12,729 nt of DNA from an uncultured Oribacterium sp. (GTDB taxonomy: Bacteria > Bacillota > Clostridia > Lachnospirales > Lachnospiraceae): the NCBI GenBank assembly GCA_937927445.1, contig CALAOB010000149.1:1-12729 (forward strand). The letters are read 5' to 3'. The position numbers and the translations under genes are program-made. Positions 1 to 5,929 of this stretch are shown piece by piece; position 1 is the stretch's first letter, and every line of letters starts with the position of its first letter. Below the pieces are notes generated by a model. It did no database searches. It was given only the letters and a program-made list of their open reading frames with translations, and had not been told where the DNA came from.

Positions 1-515
1 GCCTCCTGCCCGGCCGGGGTCGTCACGTCGATGCCGGCGAGCTCCGTCACCTCCGCGTCCACCGTGATGCCGAGATCCGACAGCACCTTCGCCGCCACGG
101 CACCACCGGCGACACGCGCAAGGGTCTCGCGGCCGCTGGAGCGGCCGCCACCGCGGTAGTCACGAAAGCCGTACTTCTCATAGAAGCCGTAATCGGCGTG
201 ACCCGGACGGAACACGTGGGCGATGTCCGAGTAGTCCTTACTGTGCTGGTCACTGTTCCGGACCATCATTGCGATCGGCGTACCGGTCGTCTTTCCCTCG
301 AAGACACCAGAGAGGATCTCGATCCGGTCGTCCTCCTTCCGCTGGGTGGCCTTCAGATTCTGACCCGGCTTCCGCCGGTCCATATACGGCTGGATGTCCT
401 CGACGGACAGTGCGAGGCCGGCCGGGCAGCCATCGATGATGACGCCGAGTGCCGGTCCGTGTGACTCACCGAAGGTGGTGATACGAAAAAGCTTGCCAAA
501 TGTATTGCCTGCCAT
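1..515 (-). CDS. aroC: Chorismate synthase, N-terminal part (cut by left window edge)
   Basis: Chorismate synthase converts 5-enolpyruvylshikimate-3-phosphate to chorismate, the last step of the shikimate pathway, using reduced FMN in the cytosol. About 171 codons are visible of a family length near 360-390, so roughly the first half is here and the rest lies left of the window. Seen in the translation: an N-terminal MAGNTFGKLFRITTFGESHG block with the FGESHG signature at residues 15-20, a RPGHADY block near residue 103, and the RGGGRSSGRETLARVAGGA signature near residues 121-139, all hallmarks of the FMN/substrate-binding core. The ATG is preceded by AAGGGGA at good spacing. It begins 23 bp after the stop of the lactonase-family gene on the same strand, so the two are probably co-transcribed, although the functions are not obviously linked. 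The family call is secure; monofunctional or bifunctional type cannot be judged from this half. Confidence 0.96.
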   Translation of the reverse strand, partial: MAGNTFGKLFRITTFGESHGPALGVIIDGCPAGLALSVEDIQPYMDRRKPGQNLKATQRKEDDRIEILSGVFEGKTTGTPIAMMVRNSDQHSKDYSDIAHVFRPGHADYGFYEKYGFRDYRGGGRSSGRETLARVAGGAVAAKVLSDLGITVDAEVTELAGIDVTTPAGQE

Positions 516-538
516 AGATGTCCCCTTAAAAACGCGCT

Positions 539-1618
539 TTATTTACCGGATGGCAGCTTCACCATACAGATGCAGTTCGGCTCATCCACCGGGATATCGC
601 GGGCGCTCATCACGAGCATACCCGTATCATAATCCATCGAGAAGAAGGTGATCGTACCGGATTCGTTGTTCGCTGCCGCGATGTGCTTCTCATCCGGGAA
701 GATGCAGAAGTCCTTCGGGTAAACACCGGATACCGGGAGGGAGCTCTTCATCGACAGAAGGCCTGTCTCGACGTCACGCTCATACATCGTGATCGTATCG
801 ATGCCAGCATTGGACACAAACAGATGCTTCGCATCCTTATCCGGTGAGAAGCGCATCTGACATGCCGCGATCAGCGGGCTGTTCGACGGGTCGTTGTGGG
901 TCGAGATGGTCTGAATCTTCTCGAGGTTCACGTCGTTCGGCTTCTTGCCCTCCGTGAAACGGAAAACATCAATCACGTTCTTCACCTCATACATAAGGTA
1001 GAGGAACTTACGATCCGGCGAGAAGCGGAAGTGACGCGGTGCGGACTTCAGCTCGCAGCGGATGGTGTCGATCTGACGCATCCGTCCGTCTGCCTTATCG
1101 AAGCGGAAGACGCGTACCTGGTCGATTCCGAGGTCTGCGACGAGGATATACTTCTGATCATCGGTCATGCGTGCGCAGGATACGTGCGGACGGAAGGTCC
1201 GCTCTGCGACGGAGCCGATGCCCTTATCGAAGACGCCGTCGACAATCGGGCCGACGGAGCCGTCCGGATTCAGTGCGAGCAGGGTCGCCTTGCCATCGTG
1301 GTAGCCGGACACCATCAGGTACTGATCGAACTGGTCGATTGCGAGGTGGCAGCCACGCATGCCACGGATGTTCTGGGTGTTCAGCTTCTGCAGCGCACCA
1401 TTCTCGAGGATACGGAAGGAAACCACGCCCTCATCCGCGATGGAATACAGTGTCTTCTGGTCTCTCGATGCGACGAGGTAGGAGGAGTTGTTCACCTCGA
1501 TCTCGGTCCGCTTCGTGAAGGTTCCTTTCTCTACATCGACATCACAGACCGTGATGCCCTTTGCATTGCCCGTGTAGCTGTAGGAACCGATATATGCCAT
1601 GTATTTCTCTTTACTCAT
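539..1618 (-). CDS. Lactonase-family beta-propeller protein (6-phosphogluconolactonase-like)
   Basis: This 359-residue protein resembles the seven-bladed beta-propeller lactonase family (YkgB/Pgl type), some members of which hydrolyse 6-phosphogluconolactone in the oxidative pentose phosphate pathway. Visible family features are the start MAYIGSYSYTGN near residue 7, RPHVSCARMTDDQKYILVADLGIDQV-type blade sequence at 143-168, APRHFRFSPDRKFLY at 193-207 followed by a glutamate at 211, and further FSPD/FPDE blade turns at 257-260 and 307-310. There is no signal peptide or membrane segment, so it is probably cytosolic. I chose the ATG at 1618 because GAGGGG lies just upstream; an in-frame ATG 13 codons earlier has no such site and lies outside the conserved fold. 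The gene sits 23 bp upstream of aroC. Substrate specificity is unproven, since many members of this family have not been tested as lactonases. Confidence 0.85.
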   Translation of the reverse strand: MSKEKYMAYIGSYSYTGNAKGITVCDVDVEKGTFTKRTEIEVNNSSYLVASRDQKTLYSIADEGVVSFRILENGALQKLNTQNIRGMRGCHLAIDQFDQYLMVSGYHDGKATLLALNPDGSVGPIVDGVFDKGIGSVAERTFRPHVSCARMTDDQKYILVADLGIDQVRVFRFDKADGRMRQIDTIRCELKSAPRHFRFSPDRKFLYLMYEVKNVIDVFRFTEGKKPNDVNLEKIQTISTHNDPSNSPLIAACQMRFSPDKDAKHLFVSNAGIDTITMYERDVETGLLSMKSSLPVSGVYPKDFCIFPDEKHIAAANNESGTITFFSMDYDTGMLVMSARDIPVDEPNCICMVKLPSGK

Positions 1619-1669
1619 TTCTGCCCCTCTCGACGTCCTTTCGGGCGTACATCTCATAAAATTGTATCT

Positions 1670-1699
1670 ATTTTATCACAGTTTACGGGCCTGTTACAA
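1670..1699 (-). promoter_or_regulatory. Putative promoter of the lactonase-aroC pair
   Basis: On the minus strand a TTGTAA -35 element (1694-1699) lies 18 bp from a TAAAAT -10 element (1670-1675), and the -10 is preceded by TGA, which gives an extended -10 (TGn). Transcription would start about 45 nt before the ATG at 1618. The match was made by eye. The rest of the gap up to the feo terminator (about 1700-1858) has GC-rich short palindromes and no convincing gene. Confidence 0.5.
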
Positions 1700-1858
1700 T
1701 GATAACGATGTGTCCGCTGAAAATTCCGCAAAATATTTCATGACGAGGTGCCCGGCGGGCCGGCAACAGAAGCACCGTGCTATGAGACCGGTGAATTTTA
1801 AGCTTGGAACCCTGGACAATACTTCGCAGCTGTAATGTGTTAAAGCAAAGGGCGATAA

Positions 1859-1904
1859 AGAAGCCAGCACGATCACGCTTCTCTTCGTCATGGTGCTGGC
1901 TTCT
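1859..1904 (-). terminator. Terminator of the feo operon
   Basis: A 12-bp perfect inverted repeat (1859-1870 with 1893-1904) encloses a 22-nt loop. Read on the minus strand it starts 6 nt after the last feo-operon stop codon and is followed by a T-rich stretch (TTTAT after the stem end CTTCT). Position and shape fit a Rho-independent terminator, although the T-tract is modest and the loop is long. Confidence 0.65.
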
Positions 1905-1910
1905 GTTCAG

Positions 1911-2132
1911 TCAAATCTGTTTGCGATGTTTCGCGAGGATCGCCTTCTGGGTGGCGTTCAGCCGGCTTTCGGCGTGCTCGAGGTCGAGCTCGTGATGGCC
2001 GACGTGGTCGCAGCCGTTTTTCGCGTAGCTGCAGAACGCGCAGGCGCCGCTTTTTGCGACGGCCTTATGAAGGCTTCGGAGGATGAGGATCACCATAAGT
2101 GCGATCAGTCCTCCCACGATGAGATCTCCCAT
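1911..2132 (-). CDS. FeoB-associated Cys-rich membrane protein
   Basis: This 73-residue protein has one N-terminal membrane segment (about residues 4-19, hydrophobic and rich in Leu/Ile), then a short cysteine cluster, C31-x2-C34-x6-C41, followed by a charged His-containing tail. This is the usual plan of the FeoB-associated Cys-rich membrane protein family found directly after feoB in many Firmicutes. Its role is not firmly established. A role in assembling or supporting the FeoB channel, comparable to FeoC in Proteobacteria, is a common inference. A very strong site (AAAGGAGG) precedes the ATG, and only 19 bp separate it from the feoB stop, so it is the last gene of the operon. The three cysteines could bind a metal or an Fe-S cluster, but the sequence alone does not show this. 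Confidence 0.88.
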   Translation of the reverse strand: MGDLIVGGLIALMVILILRSLHKAVAKSGACAFCSYAKNGCDHVGHHELDLEHAESRLNATQKAILAKHRKQI

Positions 2133-2151
2133 TTTTCCTCCTTTCTTAGTA

Positions 2152-4359
2152 TTACTTCTGTGCCGCGGCGGCTACGGAGTCGAACTTGTCGGAGAGCTCC
2201 GTAGCTTCGTGGTACGGGCGAACCAGGGCCCAGATGCCGAGGACGACGAGGGCGATGGCAACGATGGTGAAGATACCGAAGTGGGTTTCACCAGTGAAGA
2301 GGCCGCCGATCTGGTAGATCACGGTGCCGACGCAGTACGCGAGTCCGCATTCCCAGCCGATCGCTCTCCAGGTCCACTTCGCGTTGTTCATCTCACGACG
2401 GATTGCGCCGATTGCTGCGAAGCAAGGTGCGCAGAGCAGGTTGAAGGCGAGGAAGCTGTAGCCTGCTGCCGGGCCGGCGTAGTTGGCCTGTACGAGGTTC
2501 CAGATCTGGTCACCTGCCTCGGCAAGCTCCTCTGCACCCTCATAATGGAAGAGGATACCGAAGGTACCAACGACGTTCTCCTTGGCGATGAGACCGGTTA
2601 CCGCAGCCACTGCGGACTTCCAGTCCGGCCAGCCGAGCGGTGTGAAGATCCAGGCGATCGCGTTACCGATCGCGGCGAGGATGGAGTTGTCCATGTCGAC
2701 CATGCCGAACTGACCGTCCTGCATTCCGAAGGAGGATGCGAACCAGACCGCGATGGTGGACAGAAGGATGATGGAGCCGGCCTTCTTTACGAAAGAGGAA
2801 CCACGCTCATACATGGACTTCAGGATGTCGATCGGACGTGGCAGGTGGTATGCCGGGAGCTCCATAACGAATGGAGCCGGGTCACCGGCAAACCACTTCG
2901 TCTTCTTCAGTACGATACCGGAGAAGATGATCGCGGCGATGCCAAGGAAGTAAGCCGACGGTGCGATCCAGGATGCACCGCCGAATACCGCACCTGCGAG
3001 GAGGGCGATGATCGGGAGCTTCGCGGAGCACGGGATGAAGGTCGTGGTCATGATCGTCATACGACGGTCACGCTCGTTCTCGATCGTTCTCGATGCCATG
3101 ACACCCGGAACGCCGCAGCCGGAGCCGATCAGCATCGGGATGAAGGACTTGCCGGAGAGACCGAAACGACGGAAGATTCGATCCAGGATGAAGGCGATAC
3201 GCGCCATGTATCCACAGCCCTCAAGGAAAGCGAGGAAGAAGAACAGGACGAGCATCTGCGGCAGGAAGCCGAGCACCGCACCGATACCTGCGACGATACC
3301 GTCGAGGACGAGACTTGTCAATACCTCACCGGTGCCGAGTGCACTGAGGATGCCTTCGAAGAGGCCTGGAATCGACGGCAGCTCGCAGAGGCCGAAGAAA
3401 GACCACGGGTCCGAGCCGAACAGGACATCATTGACCCAGTCGGTACCGATTGCACCGATCGTCGAGATGGAGATGTAGTATACGAGCCACATCACGGCTG
3501 CGAAGATCGGGAGCGCCAGGAAGCGGTTCGTGACGATGCTGTCGATCCGGTCGGAGGTGGACAGCTTGCCGACGTGCTTCTTCGTGTACGCCGCTGCGAT
3601 CATGTTCTGGATGTAGGTGTAACGCTCGTTGGTGATGATAGACTCGGCATCGTCGTCCTCTGCCTTCTCAACCTCAGCGATGATGGACTCGACGTCGACG
3701 TTCTGGCCGGCACCGATCATCTCGTGGCGGATCTTGTCATCACGCTCGAAGAGCTTGACGGCGAAGAAGCGCTTCTCGCCCTCCGGAACGTAGGCAGCGA
3801 TCTTCTCCTCGATCTGGAGGATTGCCTCCATCACTTCGTTCGAAAAGCTGTGCACGATCTCGGTGGAGCCGGTCTGTGCCTCATGGATCGCGAGCTCGGT
3901 CGCCTCCTTGATGCCCGTACCGTTCAGTGCGGAGATCTTGACGGCCTTACAGCCGAGGTACTTCTCGATCTGGTCGAGGCGGATCTGGTCGCCGTTCTTC
4001 TCTACGACGTCCATCATGTTGACCGCCATCACCACCGGGATACCGAGCTCCTTGAGCTGGGTGGTGAGGTAGAGGTTACGCTCGAGATTCGTACCATCCA
4101 CGATGTTCAGGATCGCATCCGGCTTTGTGTTGATGAGGTAGTTTCGCGCGACCACCTCCTCCAGTGTGTATGGAGAAAGTGAATAAATACCCGGAAGATC
4201 GGCGATGGTCACGTCGGCGTGGCCCTTCAGCTTACCTTCCTTCTTCTCTACTGTAACGCCCGGCCAGTTACCAACGTACTGGTTCGATCCGGTCAGCTGG
4301 TTAAACAGCGTCGTCTTACCGCAGTTCGGATTACCTGCGAGTGCAATCGTAATTGCCAT
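2152..4359 (-). CDS. feoB: Ferrous iron transporter FeoB
   Basis: FeoB is the inner-membrane Fe(II) uptake protein with an N-terminal GTPase. The 735 residues match the usual single-chain length. GTPase motifs are all present: G1 GNPNCGKT at 9-16, the G2 threonine near 36 (PGVTVEK), G3 DLPG at 54-57, G4 NMMD at 114-117 and G5 SAL at 143-145. A guanine dissociation inhibitor-like helical region follows (about 165-270), then membrane helices from about 280 onward. The two Gate regions carry conserved cysteines: GCGVPG at 414-419 with PCSAKLP at 443-449, and CAPC at 643-646 followed by AAIGAIRRE. GAGGGGG precedes the ATG. The gene lies 100 bp after feoA2 and 19 bp before the Cys-rich partner. 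Expression is probably controlled from the operator-rich region upstream of feoA1. The identification is secure. Confidence 0.98.
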   Translation of the reverse strand: MAITIALAGNPNCGKTTLFNQLTGSNQYVGNWPGVTVEKKEGKLKGHADVTIADLPGIYSLSPYTLEEVVARNYLINTKPDAILNIVDGTNLERNLYLTTQLKELGIPVVMAVNMMDVVEKNGDQIRLDQIEKYLGCKAVKISALNGTGIKEATELAIHEAQTGSTEIVHSFSNEVMEAILQIEEKIAAYVPEGEKRFFAVKLFERDDKIRHEMIGAGQNVDVESIIAEVEKAEDDDAESIITNERYTYIQNMIAAAYTKKHVGKLSTSDRIDSIVTNRFLALPIFAAVMWLVYYISISTIGAIGTDWVNDVLFGSDPWSFFGLCELPSIPGLFEGILSALGTGEVLTSLVLDGIVAGIGAVLGFLPQMLVLFFFLAFLEGCGYMARIAFILDRIFRRFGLSGKSFIPMLIGSGCGVPGVMASRTIENERDRRMTIMTTTFIPCSAKLPIIALLAGAVFGGASWIAPSAYFLGIAAIIFSGIVLKKTKWFAGDPAPFVMELPAYHLPRPIDILKSMYERGSSFVKKAGSIILLSTIAVWFASSFGMQDGQFGMVDMDNSILAAIGNAIAWIFTPLGWPDWKSAVAAVTGLIAKENVVGTFGILFHYEGAEELAEAGDQIWNLVQANYAGPAAGYSFLAFNLLCAPCFAAIGAIRREMNNAKWTWRAIGWECGLAYCVGTVIYQIGGLFTGETHFGIFTIVAIALVVLGIWALVRPYHEATELSDKFDSVAAAAQK

Positions 4360-4392
4360 TTGATTTTTCCCCCTCTAAGATTTTCATGCTCC

Positions 4393-4435
4393 GCCACGTC
4401 CTCCGTGGCCAATGCTTCCATCCGGGCACCGCCCG
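4393..4435 (-). other. Two small hairpins between feoA2 and feoB
   Basis: The 100-bp gap between feoA2 and feoB holds two short perfect hairpins: CGGGC/GCCCG with a 3-nt loop (4423-4427 with 4431-4435) and GCCACG/CGTGGC with a 5-nt loop (4393-4398 with 4404-4409). Neither is followed by a T-tract on the minus strand, so they are not terminators. They may affect message stability or the relative output of feoB. No gene was seen in the gap. Confidence 0.4.
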
Positions 4436-4459
4436 CTCATGTTCGGGTACGCGCCGGTT

Positions 4460-4690
4460 TCAGGCCTTCGTTTCTACCTGTACCATCTCGGCGTCGGCCT
4501 TCCGGACAGAAAGCTCGTAGCCACGTACGGTGATCTCGATCGGATCGCCGAGCGGCGCCGCCTTACGCACATGAAGGGTCGTTCCCTTCGTGATTCCCAT
4601 ATCCATAATTCTTCTCTTGATGGCACCCTCGCCGGTGATCTTCGCTACAACGCAATCCTCACCTGGCTGAACCTCTCTTAATGTCTTCAA
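4460..4690 (-). CDS. feoA: FeoA, second copy (TTG start)
   Basis: This small cytosolic SH3-like protein of 76 residues belongs to the FeoA family, which supports FeoB-mediated Fe(II) uptake. The family pattern is clear: LREVQPGEDCVVAKI at the start, RRIMDMGITKGTTLHV in the middle (the conserved L/MGI-x-G region, residues about 26-41), then PLGDPIEITVRGYELSVRK (about 46-64) and a final VQV strand. The start codon is TTG: no in-frame ATG or GTG lies near the start of the fold, and GAGGAGGG is 7 nt upstream. It follows feoA1 by 55 bp and precedes feoB by 100 bp, so it is the middle member of the operon. Its sequence is the more typical FeoA of the two copies. Confidence 0.93.
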   Translation of the reverse strand: MKTLREVQPGEDCVVAKITGEGAIKRRIMDMGITKGTTLHVRKAAPLGDPIEITVRGYELSVRKADAEMVQVETKA

Positions 4691-4697
4691 CTCTGTT

Positions 4698-4705
4698 CCC
4701 TCCTC
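4698..4705 (-). promoter_or_regulatory. Ribosome binding site that sets the TTG start of feoA2
   Basis: GAGGAGGG on the minus strand ends 7 nt before the TTG at 4690. It is the only strong Shine-Dalgarno sequence in the gap and supports the non-ATG start. Confidence 0.7.
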
Positions 4706-4718
4706 TATATCTATAAAA

Positions 4719-4733
4719 CGCAGACACGCTGCG
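4719..4733 (-). other. Possible weak attenuator between feoA1 and feoA2
   Basis: On the minus strand a 5-bp stem CGCAG/CTGCG with a 5-nt loop is directly followed by TTTTATAG. This has the form of a weak intrinsic terminator and could reduce transcription from feoA1 into feoA2-feoB. A perfect TATAAT hexamer (4735-4740) lies just before it but has no good -35 element. Confidence 0.3.
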
Positions 4734-4745
4734 GATTATACTTAT

Positions 4746-4964
4746 TCACGCGCTGATCATGACCTTGCGGGCCATCGTCTCGTCCAGTGCCAGTCTCGAC
4801 TCCTTCACCTGTACGATCAGATTGCCGCGATTACAGGAAACGATCTTCACCTTGCCTCCGGCATAGAATCCCAGTGACTCCAGGAAATGCTGTGTCTTAT
4901 CATTTCCTCCGATGCGCTGAATCTCATATTCTTCACCCTGTGTTCCCATCGATAATGGCATCAT
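4746..4964 (-). CDS. feoA: FeoA-domain protein, first gene of the feo operon
   Basis: This 72-residue FeoA-family protein is distinct from the second copy. The core IGGNDKTQHFLESLGFYAGG (about residues 18-37) followed by KVKIVS and NLIVQVKESRLALDETMARKVMI is the usual FeoA SH3-like fold. A tandem pair of dissimilar feoA genes before feoB is common in Clostridia. The start has two adjacent ATG codons (4964 and 4961); AAAGGAGG ends 4 nt before the first and 7 nt before the second, so the second may be used in practice. It is the promoter-proximal gene, read from a leader of about 220 nt. The division of labour between the two FeoA proteins is unknown. Confidence 0.9.
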   Translation of the reverse strand: MMPLSMGTQGEEYEIQRIGGNDKTQHFLESLGFYAGGKVKIVSCNRGNLIVQVKESRLALDETMARKVMISA

Positions 4965-5185
4965 CGTACCTCCTTTACCTGATGTTGATGGCAGCGCCGA
5001 ATCAAGCTTCGGTTTTCCTCTTACATCTTGCTTTTCAACACGATCTCCGATCGTATCACCCGTCCCCTGTCACATCAGACAGCTGAATTTCGGCTTTCGT
5101 CGTGCTGTGTCTGACTGCAGATGAGGCCGCCACATCTACATAGAAATATAGATTAGTCTCGTCTAATTAGATGAAGCTAACTTCA
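4965..5185 (-). promoter_or_regulatory. Long 5' leader of the feo operon with small hairpins
   Basis: If transcription starts from the promoter at 5193-5221, the feoA1 message has an untranslated leader of about 220 nt. It contains perfect short hairpins at 4997-5012 (CCGAA/TTCGG, 6-nt loop), 5040-5054 (ACGATC/GATCGT, 3-nt loop) and 5067-5082 (CTGTC/GACAG, 6-nt loop). I recognise no known riboswitch class and no convincing gene in it. Confidence 0.35.
5152..5181. promoter_or_regulatory. Two tandem ATTAG-N6-CTAA operator-like sites downstream of the feo start
   Basis: ATTAG-N6-CTAAT (5152-5167) and ATTAG-N6-CTAAC (5166-5181) are head to tail with centres 14 bp apart and share two bases. The 14-mer TTAG-N6-CTAA is what each half-offset dimer would see in the known DtxR box (TTAGGTTAGCCTAACCTAA contains it at positions 1-14 and 6-19). 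They lie just downstream of the inferred feo transcription start, where a bound repressor could block RNA polymerase. The repeats are seen directly; binding by the adjacent regulator is inferred. Confidence 0.6.
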
Positions 5186-5191
5186 CGCTAG

Positions 5192-5221
5192 TAAGTTAGC
5201 ACTAACCTTTTTTCAAGTCAA
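5192..5221 (-). promoter_or_regulatory. Putative feo promoter overlapped by a GTTAG/CTAAC palindrome
   Basis: On the minus strand a TTGACT -35 (5216-5221, five of six consensus bases) is 17 bp from TAACTT (5193-5198), preceded by TGC, an extended -10. The palindrome GTTAG-CA-CTAAC (5195-5206) covers the -10 and spacer and resembles the core of a DtxR box; its right half CTAACCT matches that consensus exactly. A further inverted repeat GCTAACTT/AAGTTAGC (5176-5183 with 5193-5200) overlaps the same site. Operator on promoter fits direct repression by a metal-loaded repressor. Confidence 0.6.
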
Positions 5222-5238
5222 TAGCTTTCGCCAAAATA

Positions 5239-5254
5239 ATTAGTTATATCTAAC
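5239..5254. promoter_or_regulatory. Third ATTAG-N6-CTAAC operator-like site
   Basis: This copy of ATTAG-N6-CTAAC also contains the palindrome AGTTA-N4-TAACT (5242-5255). It lies about 20 bp upstream of the feo -35 and about 120 bp upstream of the regulator's -10, so it could serve either promoter or a looped complex. Between it and the regulator promoter (5257-5370) I see only short GGCGCA/TGCGCC repeats and no gene. Confidence 0.5.
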
Positions 5255-5371
5255 TTTCGAGGGACAGGCAGGCGGGAAGTGATGATGCGCCGGCAGATGC
5301 ATTGGCCTAAGCACGGACATGGGCGCAGCACCATATCCGGCGCAGTTCTATGGATGAAAAATCGAAATCTA

Positions 5372-5380
5372 TGTTATACT
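5372..5380 (+). promoter_or_regulatory. Putative extended -10 promoter of the DtxR-family regulator
   Basis: TGT followed by TATACT gives a TGn-extended -10 about 60 bp before the ATG at 5442. The -35 region is poor (at best three consensus bases), which extended -10 promoters tolerate. A single CTAAC half-site overlaps the end of the -10, so self-regulation is possible but weakly supported. Confidence 0.45.
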
Positions 5381-5441
5381 AACGGGGATTAAAGTTTATT
5401 CGTTTATAGATTCAACATTCGTTTTTAAAAGGAGTTTCGAT

Positions 5442-5897
5442 ATGAGTACGTATGCGACACATGAGTCGTCGGAGAATTATCTGGAGAGTATTCTGATGCT
5501 GGCGATGAGTCAGCAGGTGGTGCGTTCCATCGATATCGCGAATCTGCTGGGATTTTCGAAGCCGTCGGTTTCGGTGGCGATGAAGCATCTGCGCGAGGAG
5601 GGGATGATCACGGTGGATGACAATGGCTACATCGCGCTGACGGAGGCCGGAATGGCGGCGGCGAAGTCGACCTACGAGAAGCATGTGGTTCTCACGAATA
5701 TGCTGGTGCGGCTCGGGGTGAGTGCGTATACGGCGGGACAGGATGCCTGCCGGATCGAGCATGTGCTGAGTCCGGAAACCTTCGAGAAGGTGAAGGAGCA
5801 TTATATGCGGCTGCCGGGCGTCGAGGACAGCGCCGAGTATCAGAAGCTGCAGACGATTCAGAATTTCGTGCAGACCGTGCCGGGGCGGCAGGACTGA
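5442..5897 (+). CDS. DtxR/IdeR-family metal-dependent repressor, short form
   Basis: This 151-residue transcriptional regulator is the only plus-strand gene. Residues about 26-60 form the winged helix-turn-helix (SIDIANLLGFSKPSVSVAMKHLREEGMI, then the wing NGYIALT), followed by the dimerisation/metal-binding domain. Aligned by eye to known members, the metal ligands are H81, C103, E106 and H107 within DACRIEHVLS. The cysteine matches DtxR Cys102, where the manganese sensor MntR has Glu99, which points to Fe(II) sensing. At the position of DtxR Met10/MntR Asp8 it has N12, which is unusual. It lacks the C-terminal SH3-like domain of DtxR (226 residues) and so resembles MntR in length. AAAAGGAG precedes the ATG. 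Being divergent from feo and next to DtxR-like operators, it most likely represses the feo operon when iron is plentiful. Confidence 0.92.
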   Translation: MSTYATHESSENYLESILMLAMSQQVVRSIDIANLLGFSKPSVSVAMKHLREEGMITVDDNGYIALTEAGMAAAKSTYEKHVVLTNMLVRLGVSAYTAGQDACRIEHVLSPETFEKVKEHYMRLPGVEDSAEYQKLQTIQNFVQTVPGRQD

Positions 5898-5903
5898 GTA
5901 TTA

Positions 5904-5929
5904 AAAAAGAGGCCTTGCGGCCTCTTTTT
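5904..5929. terminator. Bidirectional terminator between the regulator and ppk
   Basis: A perfect 11-bp stem, AAAAAGAGGCC with GGCCTCTTTTT, has a 4-nt loop. It gives a T-tract on both strands and lies between the convergent stops of the regulator (5897) and ppk (5929-5931). The outermost base of the stem is also the last base of the ppk stop codon, so the two transcription units share one compact terminator. Confidence 0.9.

Noticed and set aside
129..150. Two close GCGGCCGC octamers in aroC
   Set aside because: They fall within the conserved RGGGRSSGRE codons and are explained by GC-rich coding sequence; not a repeat element or cloning scar.
896..1702. 268-codon plus-strand frame opposite the lactonase-family gene
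   Set aside because: Antisense shadow of a well-supported beta-propeller gene.
1694..1891. 65-codon minus-strand frame in the gap after the feo operon
   Set aside because: It starts inside the feo terminator hairpin, lacks a ribosome binding site and crosses the lactonase -35 element.
2083..4182. 699-codon plus-strand open frame opposite feoB
   Set aside because: It lies antisense to a certain feoB, has a composition very rich in Asp/Glu/Arg with no domain, and is explained by the codon bias of feoB.
4384..4440. 18-codon minus-strand frame between feoA2 and feoB, Gly-rich
   Set aside because: It has no ribosome binding site and coincides with the two hairpins; likely chance.
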